A stretch of DNA of 64,000 bases from Rivularia sp963920925 (lineage in GTDB: Bacteria > Cyanobacteriota > Cyanobacteriia > Cyanobacteriales > Nostocaceae). The position numbers and the translations under genes are program-made. Shown here one piece after another: positions 1-8,596 of the stretch. Positions within the stretch are counted from its first letter, which is position 1; each line of letters opens with the position of its first letter. The stretch spans positions 1-64,000 of the forward strand of contig NZ_CAWUDI010000033.1 of assembly GCF_963920925.1 (NCBI RefSeq). The letters run 5' to 3'. The notes below the pieces were generated by a model. The model saw only the letters and a program-made list of their open reading frames with translations, ran no database searches and was not told the origin of the DNA.

Positions 1-238
1 TCGCGCTTAATATTCCCGCACCATCGCCAGAATCTTTATCCGCGCTACAACCACCCCTATGTTCCAAACAGGTTAACGCAACCAATCCCTTTGCCAAGAT
101 TTCATGACTTTCCTGCTGTTGCCGATGGGCAATGAAACCTACCCCGCAAGCGTCTCTTTCTTCAACTAACCACTTCTGCCCTAAAAAAGTATCTGAAAAT
201 GCTATGTCTTTATCTTGATTCATCTGTTCGTTATTCAT
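1..238 (-). CDS. gltB: Glutamate synthase large subunit (ferredoxin-type GOGAT), 5' end only
   Basis: The gene runs off the left edge, so only the first 79 codons are present. The translation carries the class II glutamine amidotransferase start of GOGAT: ERDACGVGF with the expected nucleophile Cys31, then LEHRGGCSADKDSGDGAGI. In this family a short propeptide is removed so that this Cys becomes the N-terminal residue; here it would be about 30 residues. GOGAT makes two glutamates from glutamine and 2-oxoglutarate, the main ammonium assimilation step; in cyanobacteria the electron donor is usually ferredoxin, which cannot be judged from this fragment. The start at 238 is supported by a purine-rich GGGGGA six bases upstream. 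It is divergent from the glycosidase-type gene at 1040. Confidence 0.93.
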   Translation of the reverse strand, partial: MNNEQMNQDKDIAFSDTFLGQKWLVEERDACGVGFIAHRQQQESHEILAKGLVALTCLEHRGGCSADKDSGDGAGILSA

Positions 239-1039
239 AGAATGTCCCCCGATAGCACTAATTGTCTTAATATTGTCCGATTAAAAAACTATTCACCTTG
301 ATAAGGCGAGAAAACTGAGTTACGAAAATGCCGGGAGAAAGATTTTACTACACACGGTTGGTTTTTTGTACACCCGTGCTAAACTTATCCCGTTATTTTT
401 TATGTGTTTATGCTGAATTGAGTGAGTTAGTAATTGTATCGCCCTACGGGTTGCGCCACTTACTACAACGCGGGGAACCCGCGCAACGTAGTGGCTTACC
501 TATTTCCGGCTTTATATCTTGAGGCTATATATTCTCTCAATTAGCTTGTCTGAAATGCAAGTTTTTTTTCACAGATAGGGTTAAATATTGCCGACCTGAA
601 ACAAAACTTCTATGTAATCGTTCAATATTGTCAATACCAAAATTCCGCTGATAGGGTGCCTTAAAGCCAGCGTATTACACTAATTGTCGATTTGCAATTC
701 CCGATTGGTGTAAATTTTGTCGTAGTACGCCTGCTCTAAGTAAGCAAATATTACTTACAAATCTTATTAATGCCTGCTACACACAGTACAAGTAACGTCG
801 TATCAAAACGATAATATATTTCAATTTATCTTTTTAAAGCAACAAAATTGTCAAGTTCTGGCAATATAAATCTGTTTCTTGACGCATTACTTATAACTTG
901 CCCAACCTGAATTAACTATCCCGATTGATTTGCTTTTTTAAGGAAGGGTATCTATACCTTAGCACGTTACAGTTATGCGCTAGTTTGTTAATTTTTTTGC
1001 ATTTCTTGCATTTTTTGCAGTCATTACTTAACCAACATT
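239..1039. other. Intergenic region between divergent gltB and the glycosidase gene
   Basis: About 800 bases with no convincing gene. It should hold both divergent promoters. The only structured element I see is a 41-base palindromic repeat at 455-495. The remainder is AT-rich, and I found no clean GTA-N8-TAC NtcA site. Confidence 0.6.
455..495. repeat. Palindromic interspersed repeat, copy 1
   Basis: Arms GCCAC/GTGGC enclose a core of the form ACTACAACGCGGG-GAA-CCCGCG-CAACGTAGT. The same architecture recurs at 30338-30377, 32050-32090 and 48112-48150, always between genes. Confidence 0.75.
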
Positions 1040-3145
1040 ATGGTCAAAAAGCTAACTTTGGGACAAGGAAAAAACCGCACTGCTATGGTTAATAAAAAGA
1101 ATGGCTTTTTTGTCAAGGTTATGGTATTACCAACTCTGGCAATAATTCTAAATTTGACTGCGACTTCTATCACTATAGCTAAACCAGCTTCTTCAGAAGT
1201 GACAAGAATGGCTCAGTCAAATCAACCATCAGCTGTATCGACTTCCAAAGAATTATTATCTCAAGGCAATCAAATATCCCTGAATGGTCGCACGTTACCA
1301 GGAACTTGGGTTCAACAGAAAGGTAAAAATAAAAATCAAAGCGATGCAATTTATATAAGTGATGGGGCACTTCGGCAGCTAATAGGAGTAGATTTATTAA
1401 GTACTAAGAGTCCACAATTGCAACCAGTACAGTGGTTTTCTTCGCTATCTAAACCACAAGTGTTAACTGGTTTCTTAGAGCAAGGATATCGTTATTTAGA
1501 CATCACTAAATTTGCTCGCGAAGCAAAATGGAAAGTACAAGCAAAAGGTGATACCTTCTTCATCTCAACACCGAGAGCAGAAGTAAAAACAATTAAAGAA
1601 GGTAAATCATCATCCCAACAACAGCAGTTAATTATAGATTTAGATCGTCCAACACCTTGGAACTTGACTGCGGGTTCCTTGATTAAAAAGCCAAAACCAG
1701 AACCTCAACCAAAACCTGAGCCAAAACCCGAAATTAAAGTACCATCACTTCCATTTCCACCTCGAAGTATTGTTATCAACACCGATATTCCCGCTCCAAA
1801 ACCAAAACCAAAACCAGAGCTACCAGCAAGAGAGTGGATAATTACCATTGATGGAGTCGCAGATCGTAATTTAGTCAGCCGTTATACTCCCGCACCATCA
1901 ATACCGCAACCGATAAAGTTAGACAATATTTTCAAGAAAACACCGCAACCGATATTACCCGAAACTGACGAACCACTTATTAAACAAGTCGAAGTAGTTA
2001 ACAATCAAACAGTTATTCGACTAGTAGTTCCTTTCGGCTTAACTCCTGCCATCAGCACTTTACCGAACCCAGATCGTTTAGTTGTAGATGTTCGTCCCGA
2101 TGCTTTAGTCGGACGTTCAATCGATTGGGCACCGGGATTGCTTTGGAGACAGCAACTTGTATCCTTGGGCAGCGATCGCTTTCCAGTAGTATGGTTAGAA
2201 ATCGATCCCCGAACTTCCAAAGCCAAAATTAGACCCGTTGCAACCAACCAAGATAAACAAGAAGGAACCGCACCTCTAATTCAAACTGCGCGAAAATACT
2301 TAGCAGCAGCCGCAATTAACGGTGGTTTCTTCAATCGAAAAAACCGTTTACCCTTGGGTGCAATTCGTCGAGATAATCAGTGGCTCTCCGGCCCAATTCT
2401 TAATCGAGGTGCAATTGCTTGGAATGATGCCGGTGATTTTTACATGAATCGGCTTTCTTTAGAAGAAAATTTAATTATTCCCAACAATCAAAATCTGCCA
2501 ATTTCTCATTTAAACAGTGGATACGTACAGCAAGGAATAGCTAGATACACTGACCTATGGGGAGAAAATTATACCCCTCTTACCGACAACGAAATTATTG
2601 TAGCCGTCCAAAACAACCAAGTTGTCCAACAATATGCAGCAAGTGAAGCTGGAGTTGGCTTTGCTCCCATTCCTAAAAATGGTTATCTACTAGCTTTGCG
2701 TAGTGGTGCCGTAAGTAACGCCGCTCAATTCCAAATCGGAACACCTTTACGTTTAACTAGTACCGCAGTTTCCCCAGAATTCAACAGCTATCCCCACGTA
2801 TTGGGAGCCGGACCCCTATTACTAAAAGACAATCAAATTGTTCTCGACGCTGAAGCCGAAAAATTCAGTAAAGCCTTCGCAGAGCAAGAAGCCATCCGTA
2901 GCGCCATTTGCACCACCTCAACCGGAAAACTCATAGTTGCTGCCGTACACGATCGCGCCGGTGGAAAAGGACCTAGCTTAACAGAACACGCTCAATTAAT
3001 GCAGCAGTTGGGGTGCGTTAACGCTCTTAATTTAGACGGTGGCAGTTCCACAAGCCTTTATCTAGGCGGACAATTGCTCGATCGCTCCCCCAACACTGCT
3101 GCCAGCGTTCATAACGGCATTGGTATTTTCTTACCGCGTCCGTGA
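1040..3145 (+). CDS. Phosphodiester glycosidase family (NAGPA/DUF2233-type) exported protein
   Basis: A 701-residue protein with a hydrophobic N-terminal export segment (about residues 22-47) and a long Pro/Lys/Glu-rich linker (about 215-270, repeated PKPEPKPE units). A central AMIN-like beta region follows (about 310-360, with VVNNQTVIRLVVPFG and PDRLVVDVRP). The C-terminal phosphodiester glycosidase domain (about 410-700) has INGGFFN and NLDGGSSTSLYLGG, motifs of the family named after human NAGPA, which uncovers GlcNAc-1-phosphodiesters. The bacterial substrate is unknown; cell-wall or exopolysaccharide turnover is inference. The export signal begins just after a second ATG at 1085 with AAGGA upstream, so the true start may be 1085. 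The linker would let the domains span the periplasm. Confidence 0.85.
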   Translation: MVKKLTLGQGKNRTAMVNKKNGFFVKVMVLPTLAIILNLTATSITIAKPASSEVTRMAQSNQPSAVSTSKELLSQGNQISLNGRTLPGTWVQQKGKNKNQSDAIYISDGALRQLIGVDLLSTKSPQLQPVQWFSSLSKPQVLTGFLEQGYRYLDITKFAREAKWKVQAKGDTFFISTPRAEVKTIKEGKSSSQQQQLIIDLDRPTPWNLTAGSLIKKPKPEPQPKPEPKPEIKVPSLPFPPRSIVINTDIPAPKPKPKPELPAREWIITIDGVADRNLVSRYTPAPSIPQPIKLDNIFKKTPQPILPETDEPLIKQVEVVNNQTVIRLVVPFGLTPAISTLPNPDRLVVDVRPDALVGRSIDWAPGLLWRQQLVSLGSDRFPVVWLEIDPRTSKAKIRPVATNQDKQEGTAPLIQTARKYLAAAAINGGFFNRKNRLPLGAIRRDNQWLSGPILNRGAIAWNDAGDFYMNRLSLEENLIIPNNQNLPISHLNSGYVQQGIARYTDLWGENYTPLTDNEIIVAVQNNQVVQQYAASEAGVGFAPIPKNGYLLALRSGAVSNAAQFQIGTPLRLTSTAVSPEFNSYPHVLGAGPLLLKDNQIVLDAEAEKFSKAFAEQEAIRSAICTTSTGKLIVAAVHDRAGGKGPSLTEHAQLMQQLGCVNALNLDGGSSTSLYLGGQLLDRSPNTAASVHNGIGIFLPRP

Positions 3146-3207
3146 GGGGATGGGGAGATGGGGAGATGGGGAGATAGGGGGACAAGGGGATGGGGAGATG
3201 GGGAGAG
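3146..3207. repeat. G-rich heptamer-type tandem repeat (GGGGAGAT units)
   Basis: It begins immediately after the TGA of the glycosidase gene. Degenerate GGGGAGAT/GGGGATG units are repeated about seven times. The remaining bases to 3549 contain no gene I can support. Confidence 0.85.
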
Positions 3208-3549
3208 TAATTACCAATGCCCCATGCTCAACTCCCAATTTCCATACCTATTACTTAGTCATAAGTAGTGATTTAAAATACTATTCCTTTTGCGTACTCT
3301 ATAGGGATAAATTACTACTATTTGAAGACTTTTTAAAGCTTGTAAAAAGCTACCTTAATGATTGATGAAGAATTGGTGTAAACATACGATAATTGCTACC
3401 TGTTGATTACACCGTAACAAATAGCTTTGGTATGTTTGGTAATGGTGGTCTCAATTGCAGACAATTACGGTTGCAATATTACGCTACTTTTTTCCAACAA
3501 TAGTAAAGAGTACTCTGTAGATTTTTTTATGTCTTCAAACGAGGTAACT

Positions 3550-3969
3550 ATGGCTCATTTCCAAGAAACAGCACAAGCGAACGCACTTACCCTACCCCCA
3601 GCAGTTACTCCAGAAGGTGTGGCTGCAACTGAATTACGCCCTTGGGGTTCTTTTACCATTTTGGAAGAAGCACGGGGCTATAAAATCAAGCGCATTGAAG
3701 TTAAACCGGGACACCGTTTAAGCTTACAAATGCACCACCACCGTAGCGAACACTGGATTGTCGTCTCTGGAACCGCTAAAGTTACTTGCGGTGAAGAAGA
3801 AATTACCTTGAGAAACAACCAGTCTACCTACGTGCCACAATGCACCCCGCACCGTCTAGAAAACCCCGGCGTAATTCCTTTAGTATTGATTGAAGTACAA
3901 AACGGGGAATATTTAGGAGAAGACGATATTATTCGTTATCAAGACGACTATGCTCGCACTGAAAAATAA
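3550..3969 (+). CDS. Cupin-type mannose-6-phosphate isomerase / GDP-mannose pyrophosphorylase C-terminal-like
   Basis: A 139-residue single cupin domain. RPWGSFTILEE opens the domain, followed by IEVKPGHRLSLQMHHHRSEHWIVV with the metal-binding His cluster, then GTAKVTCG, YVPQCTPHRLENPG and IEVQNGEYLGEDDIIR. These are the signatures of type II phosphomannose isomerase as found at the C-terminus of ManC, here as a standalone protein. The expected reaction is fructose-6-P to mannose-6-P interconversion feeding GDP-mannose and polysaccharides. The start is set at 3550 because GAGG lies five bases upstream at 3541-3544; longer in-frame readings add residues with no resemblance to the family. Confidence 0.85.
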   Translation: MAHFQETAQANALTLPPAVTPEGVAATELRPWGSFTILEEARGYKIKRIEVKPGHRLSLQMHHHRSEHWIVVSGTAKVTCGEEEITLRNNQSTYVPQCTPHRLENPGVIPLVLIEVQNGEYLGEDDIIRYQDDYARTEK

Positions 3970-4035
3970 AATCGGGGATAGCCTACCTTTCGTCATAACT
4001 TTCATTTAAAAAATATATTGTCTTCGTTTATAATC

Positions 4036-4087
4036 CGCACGGAAACTTTTTACCTTTTTGGTTTTAAGGCTTCCGTGCGATACTTTT
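4036..4087 (+). terminator. Hairpin with U-rich tail after the isomerase gene
   Basis: A nine-base perfect stem, CGCACGGAA (4036-4044) with TTCCGTGCG (4071-4079), is followed by ATACTTTT. It lies 66 bases after the stop. The loop is long (26 bases) and itself T-rich, so termination strength is uncertain. Confidence 0.55.
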
Positions 4088-4211
4088 AGGAACAGTTATC
4101 AGTTAGCACTTAGCAATTGTAATGTCATTTCAAATAGCAAATAGGTACTCCCGATAGTACGTTAAGGCACTACAGAAGTTAATGGGAATAACTGTAAATT
4201 ATTCACTCCCT

Positions 4212-4257
4212 ACTCCTAACTCCTAACTCCTAACTCCTAACTCCTAACTCCTAACTC
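4212..4257. repeat. Heptamer STRR (CTCCTAA)n
   Basis: Six near-perfect CTCCTAA units lie in the 342-base gap before the IscA-like gene. The gap holds no gene besides the upstream hairpin at 4036-4087. Confidence 0.9.
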
Positions 4258-4311
4258 CCTACTTCTAACTTTTAATCCAAAATCCAAAATCCAAAATCTA
4301 AAATTGATTTG

Positions 4312-4653
4312 ATGATTAAACTTTCTCAAGCCGCAGCAGACGAGATACAGCGGTTAAAATCAAAACAAAAGCAACCCAACCTGTTATTCCGATTAGCTGT
4401 CAAACCTGGTGGCTGCTCCGGTTGGTTTTACGATATGTCTTTTAACGACGAACAAGCATTAACAGATCGCGATCGCGTTTTCACCTCTAAAGACATACAA
4501 GTAGTCCTAGATGCCGAAACCCTAGAACACGCTAAGGGCTTAGCCATAGAATATTCCGAAGACCTCATGGGTGGAGGCTTTCGCTTCTACAATCCCCAAG
4601 CAGAAACCGTTTGCGGCTGCGGCAACTCTTTTTCAGTGAACAGTGAACAGTGA
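4312..4653 (+). CDS. IscA/SufA/HesB-type iron-sulfur cluster assembly protein
   Basis: A 113-residue A-type carrier. It has the three conserved cysteines: one in KPGGCSGW and two in the C-terminal VCGCGNSF. In this family they bind a 2Fe-2S or 4Fe-4S cluster and pass it to apoproteins. LSQAAADEI at the start and GGGFRFYNP before the last cysteines are also typical. The ATG at 4312 is chosen over an in-frame TTG at 4309. The last residues (VNSEQ and the stop) are encoded by a heptamer repeat that begins inside the gene, just beyond the last catalytic Cys, so the tail is probably not functional sequence. Confidence 0.92.
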   Translation: MIKLSQAAADEIQRLKSKQKQPNLLFRLAVKPGGCSGWFYDMSFNDEQALTDRDRVFTSKDIQVVLDAETLEHAKGLAIEYSEDLMGGGFRFYNPQAETVCGCGNSFSVNSEQ

Positions 4654-4672
4654 ACAGTGACCAGTAACCAGT
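4634..4672. repeat. Heptamer STRR (CAGTGAA)n overlapping a gene end
   Basis: CAGTGAA is repeated three times, followed by CAGTGAC and CAGTAAC. The first 20 bases lie inside the IscA-like gene and supply its stop codon. Confidence 0.9.
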
Positions 4673-4767
4673 TGTAAATTCTTAATTCCTAACTCCTAAC
4701 TCCTAACTCGCTGTTCCCCATCCCCGCAACATAATATATTAAAAAAATATAAAACTTTTAGGGAAAG

Positions 4768-4799
4768 TTGACATAATCTTTTCAAAAAAGAGATATAAT
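4768..4799 (+). promoter_or_regulatory. Putative sigma-70-type promoter of the rpsL cluster
   Basis: A perfect TTGACA (4768-4773) and perfect TATAAT (4794-4799) lie 50 bases upstream of rpsL. The spacer is 20 bases, longer than the usual 17, so one of the two boxes may be fortuitous. Position before a ribosomal operon and exact hexamers support the call. Confidence 0.55.
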
Positions 4800-4848
4800 C
4801 AGGATTTGTTAAAACTTAGACAATTAGCAGCTTCACGTGCTGTAACTC

Positions 4849-5229
4849 ATGCCAACAATACAGCAATTAATTCGTAACGAGCGCTCTAAAGCGCGTCAGA
4901 AAACCAAGTCCCCGGCTTTGAAACAATGCCCTCAAAGACGGGGCGTTTGCACTAGGGTGTATACAACAACGCCTAAGAAACCTAATTCCGCTCTGAGAAA
5001 AGTCGCAAGGGTAAGATTGACTTCTGGATTCGAGGTAACTGCTTACATTCCAGGAATTGGTCACAACTTGCAGGAACACTCTGTTGTGATGATTCGTGGC
5101 GGTAGGGTTAAGGACTTACCGGGCGTGAGATATCACATTATTCGTGGAACTCTGGATACTGCTGGAGTTAAAGATCGCAAGCAAGGTCGTTCCAAGTACG
5201 GAACAAAACGTCCGAAGGAAGCATCGTAA
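4849..5229 (+). CDS. rpsL: 30S ribosomal protein S12
   Basis: A 126-residue S12, full length. It begins MPTIQQLIR and contains the decoding-centre motifs KKPNSALRKVARV and ITAYIPGIGHNLQEHS-type sequence (here VTAYIPGIG), then VRYHIIRG and the basic tail RSKYGTKRPK. The protein sits in the 30S decoding site and governs tRNA selection. Lys at the position of E. coli Lys42 (TPKKPNS) is the wild-type, streptomycin-sensitive residue. It is first in the str cluster, but the next gene is unusually far away (648 bases). No strong Shine-Dalgarno is visible upstream. Confidence 0.98.
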   Translation: MPTIQQLIRNERSKARQKTKSPALKQCPQRRGVCTRVYTTTPKKPNSALRKVARVRLTSGFEVTAYIPGIGHNLQEHSVVMIRGGRVKDLPGVRYHIIRGTLDTAGVKDRKQGRSKYGTKRPKEAS

Positions 5230-5349
5230 TCGTGGCTGTAGTTTGTCGCATTGTTTTTTAGATTCAATTGCGATGTTTGTATATAATTCAAGTTCTAAAA
5301 GTCTACAGCTACCCAAAACGCGGGCGATGTGTTTATTGTTTTTCCTTAT

Positions 5350-5442
5350 GGGTGGGCTGTAGTTGTTTTCTCTAGTCAAGATTTTGATCTGCGAACCCAA
5401 GTGGAAGCCATCAAATCAGCAAGGAAAACAACTGCACCACCC
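5350..5442 (+). other. Long imperfect hairpin in the rpsL-rpsG gap
   Basis: Left arm 5350-5370 (ends AGTTGTTTTC) pairs imperfectly with right arm 5424-5442 (starts GAAAACAACT). The inner sequences GATTTTGAT and ATCAAATC extend the pairing. It could be a structured RNA element or a small mobile palindrome. Confidence 0.5.
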
Positions 5443-5718
5443 AGGGATTGCAAGAAGCGTTTAGGATAGACGTTAGAAGAGGCCCAAAACATTTTATGGC
5501 GCAGGATTTCCGTTTAAATATCAACGTATAAATGATGGCGCTTCATATGTATGGTTGGAGCGGTTTTTCAACTATTCGGGGCGTTATCTGTATACTGATA
5601 AAGTTGAGAAAGTCCACAGCAACTTCAATCTTTTGAGCAGTTAGTTCGGGTAGTATAGATTCCGTCTTTGAATCTTGCTCGCTTAAAATCTCGCTCGCGA
5701 GCAGTATTCTTGGTTAAT

Positions 5719-5781
5719 TATGACCGTAAGGACGTATCCGTTTTCCGAGTTGCAATGTAAGACGGAAGTTCGTAGGTCATA
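5719..5781 (+). other. Second hairpin upstream of rpsG
   Basis: TATGACC (5719-5725) pairs with GGTCATA (5775-5781) around a 49-base loop that contains further short self-complementary stretches. It ends 96 bases before the rpsG start, compatible with a leader control element. Confidence 0.35.
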
Positions 5782-5877
5782 AACAAAGCAAAAGAATTCA
5801 TACTATATAATGCCCGATAATGCCCGGAAGTATCAAAGTATTTCTCTGTAGTTGCTATATTGAATTAAAGGTTAAGT

Positions 5878-6348
5878 ATGTCCCGTCGTGGTGTTATTCA
5901 AAGGCGTGCAGTTCCGCCTGACTCAGTTTACAACAGTCGCTTGATCAGTATGACAATCAGGCGAATCATGCGTCATGGCAAGAAATCTCTTGCCGCGCGG
6001 ATTGTTTATGACGCAATGAAAATTATCGAAGAAAGAACTGGTGGAGATCCCACAGAAGTTTTTGAAAGAGCAATACGCAATCTGACTCCTTTAGTTGAAG
6101 TAAAAGCTCGACGAGTTGGTGGAGCGACTTATCAAGTACCAATGGAAGTACGTTCTGAAAGGGGTACAACCCTTGCACTGCGTTGGTTGGTGCAGTATTC
6201 CCGTCAGCGTCCCGGTCGGACAATGGCAAGCAGGCTGGCAAACGAACTAATGGATGCGTCTAACGAAACAGGTAGCGCAATCCGCAAACGGGAAGAAACA
6301 CATCGGATGGCAGAAGCTAATAAAGCCTTTGCACATTATCGTTATTAA
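5878..6348 (+). CDS. rpsG: 30S ribosomal protein S7
   Basis: A 156-residue full-length S7. It starts MSRRGVIQRR, contains the rRNA-binding core GKKSLAARIVYDA and VEVKARRVGGATYQVP, and ends with AEANKAFAHYRY. S7 nucleates assembly of the 16S rRNA 3' domain and lines the E site. The ATG follows an AAAGGTT sequence that could serve as a weak ribosome-binding site. fusA follows after 148 bases, in the standard str order. Confidence 0.98.
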   Translation: MSRRGVIQRRAVPPDSVYNSRLISMTIRRIMRHGKKSLAARIVYDAMKIIEERTGGDPTEVFERAIRNLTPLVEVKARRVGGATYQVPMEVRSERGTTLALRWLVQYSRQRPGRTMASRLANELMDASNETGSAIRKREETHRMAEANKAFAHYRY

Positions 6349-6496
6349 GTTGAAGACGGATATATTGCCGAATTTTTAAGGTGTTATATCATCTTTATTG
6401 CTGTAAGAACGGACGGTTTTGGGTTCGTCAGTATAGAAACTTAAAGCAGAGTGTAATATACAAGATATCAAGAGGCAAAAGCCATAGGAGGCAGTA

Positions 6497-8578
6497 GTGG
6501 CACGTACCAACCCGCTAGAAAAAGTTCGCAATATGGGTATTGCGGCCCATATTGATGCGGGAAAAACTACAACAACAGAACGAATACTGTTTTACTCCGG
6601 CATCATTCACAAAATAGGTGAAGTTCACGAGGGAACGGCTGTCACCGACTGGATGGCACAAGAACGGGAGCGGGGTATTACTATCACCGCTGCTGCGATT
6701 ACTACCAGTTGGAAAGACCATCAAATTAATATCATCGATACCCCCGGTCATGTGGACTTCACGATTGAAGTTGAACGTTCTATGCGGGTATTGGATGGTG
6801 TAATTACGGTTTTATGTTCTGTGGGCGGCGTGCAGCCTCAGACAGAGACAGTTTGGCGGCAAGCAGACCGCTATAAAGTGCCTAGAATTATCTTTGTTAA
6901 CAAGATGGATCGCACTGGCGCAAACTTTTATAAAGTTTACGAGCAAGTACGCGATCGCCTGCGAACAAATGCTATTCCGATTCAGTTGCCTATAGGTAGC
7001 GAAAGCGAGTTTAGCGGCATCATTGACTTGGTGAAAATGCGTGCCTTTATTTATAACAACGACGAAGGCACCGATATCGAAGAGCAAGATATATCAAGTG
7101 AAATGCTTGAACTTGCGACAGAATATCGTACTAAGCTCGTTGAAGCAGTAGCTGAAACCTCTGATGACTTAATGACTAAGTACTTTGAGGGCGAAGAGCT
7201 TACCGAAGAGGAAGTTCGTCTTGCTTTGCGTAAAGGTACAATCGCCGGAACTATGGTGCCGATGCTTTGCGGTTCGGCATTCAAAAATAAAGGCGTACAG
7301 TTACTACTTGATGGGGTGGTAGATTATTTGCCATCTCCATTGGAAGTACCTCCAATTCAAGGCACCTTACCGAGTGGTGAAACCGTTGAAAGACCTGCTG
7401 ACGATCAAGCACCTTTAGCGGCTCTGGCTTTTAAAGTGATGGCCGATCCCTACGGTCGTTTGACATTTATCCGGGTTTATTCTGGCGTACTGAAGAAAGG
7501 CAGCTACGTCTACAACTCTACCAAAGGAAAAAAAGAACGAATTTCTCGCTTGGTAGTGATGAAGGCAGATGACCGACAAGATGTTGAACAACTGGGTGCG
7601 GGAGACTTAGGAGCTACTGTAGGTTTAAAAGACACTCTTACGGGTGATACGCTTTGCGAACAGGATTCTCCTATTATTCTGGAATCGCTTTATATTCCAG
7701 AACCAGTAATATCCGTTGCGGTTGAACCCAAAACCAAAGTGGATATGGAGAAGTTAGGCAGAGCATTGCAGTCACTTTCGGAAGAAGATCCAACCTTCCG
7801 AGTTAGCGTTAACCCTGAAACCAATCAAACAGTGATTGCGGGCATGGGCGAACTGCACTTAGAAATTCTAGTAGATAGAATGCTGCGAGAATTTAAGGTA
7901 GAAGCTAACGTTGGTGCGCCGCAGGTTGCCTATCGCGAAACAATCCGCAAGCAGGTTAACGGAATTGAAGGTAAATTCATCCGTCAAAGCGGTGGTAAGG
8001 GTCAATACGGTCACGTAGTTATAAACTTGGAACCCGCAGAGCAGGGGAGCGGTTTTGAATTCGTTTCCAAGGTTGTCGGTGGTTCGATACCCAAAGAGTA
8101 TATTGGCCCCGTCGAGCAGGGAATGAAAGAAACCAGCGAATCCGGTATTATAGCTGGGTATCCATTAATTGATGTTAAAGCAACATTAGTTGATGGGTCT
8201 TATCATGATGTAGACTCTTCGGAAATGGCTTTCAAAATTGCCGGTTCAATGGCGATGAAAGAAGCGGTGATGAAAGCTTCACCAGTGCTGTTAGAGCCAT
8301 TGATGAAAGTTGAGGTAGAAGTACCCGAAGAATTTCTTGGGGATGTCATTGGCGATCTCAACTCTCGTCGCGGTCAAATTGAAGGCATGGAGTCCGAAGA
8401 TGGCTTAGCCAAGGTAACTTCTAAAGTGCCATTGGCAGCAATGTTTGGTTACGCAACTGACATTCGGTCAAACACCCAAGGTCGGGGTATTTTCTCGATG
8501 CAGTTTAGTAACTACGAAGAAGTGCCTCGCAACGTGGCTGAGGCAATTATCGCGAAAAACAAGGGAACGCATAGTTAA
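6497..8578 (+). CDS. fusA: Elongation factor G
   Basis: A 693-residue full-length EF-G. The GTPase domain shows the P-loop AHIDAGKTTT, the switch I sequence RGITITAAA, DTPGH and NKMD. Domains II-V follow, including GGKGQYGHV of domain IV and the C-terminal RGQIEGMES of domain V. It drives ribosomal translocation using GTP. The start is GTG at 6497 and is fixed by TAGGAGG at 6485-6491, six bases upstream. It overlaps nothing and is followed by tuf after 18 bases, so the two are surely co-transcribed. Confidence 0.98.
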   Translation: MARTNPLEKVRNMGIAAHIDAGKTTTTERILFYSGIIHKIGEVHEGTAVTDWMAQERERGITITAAAITTSWKDHQINIIDTPGHVDFTIEVERSMRVLDGVITVLCSVGGVQPQTETVWRQADRYKVPRIIFVNKMDRTGANFYKVYEQVRDRLRTNAIPIQLPIGSESEFSGIIDLVKMRAFIYNNDEGTDIEEQDISSEMLELATEYRTKLVEAVAETSDDLMTKYFEGEELTEEEVRLALRKGTIAGTMVPMLCGSAFKNKGVQLLLDGVVDYLPSPLEVPPIQGTLPSGETVERPADDQAPLAALAFKVMADPYGRLTFIRVYSGVLKKGSYVYNSTKGKKERISRLVVMKADDRQDVEQLGAGDLGATVGLKDTLTGDTLCEQDSPIILESLYIPEPVISVAVEPKTKVDMEKLGRALQSLSEEDPTFRVSVNPETNQTVIAGMGELHLEILVDRMLREFKVEANVGAPQVAYRETIRKQVNGIEGKFIRQSGGKGQYGHVVINLEPAEQGSGFEFVSKVVGGSIPKEYIGPVEQGMKETSESGIIAGYPLIDVKATLVDGSYHDVDSSEMAFKIAGSMAMKEAVMKASPVLLEPLMKVEVEVPEEFLGDVIGDLNSRRGQIEGMESEDGLAKVTSKVPLAAMFGYATDIRSNTQGRGIFSMQFSNYEEVPRNVAEAIIAKNKGTHS

Positions 8579-8596
8579 AAAAGGAAACGAGGATAA

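Larger units (their letters stand above)
5230..5877. other. Unusually long rpsL-rpsG intergenic region
   Basis: The gap is 648 bases where the str operon is normally compact. I find no credible protein in it. It contains two inverted-repeat structures (5350-5442 and 5719-5781) and a TATAAT at 5806-5811 without a good -35 box, which might be a separate rpsG promoter. A structured leader is the likeliest content. In E. coli, S7 represses translation by binding the rpsL-rpsG spacer; whether that applies here is inference. Confidence 0.6.

Noticed and set aside
328..522. 64-codon open frame on the plus strand
   Set aside because: Its second half is the translation of palindromic repeat copy 1; no ribosome-binding site and no protein-like composition.
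3120..3365. 81-codon open frame overlapping the glycosidase 3' end
   Set aside because: Much of it is the translation of the G-rich GGGGAGAT repeat, giving Gly/Asp/Met runs; not a gene.
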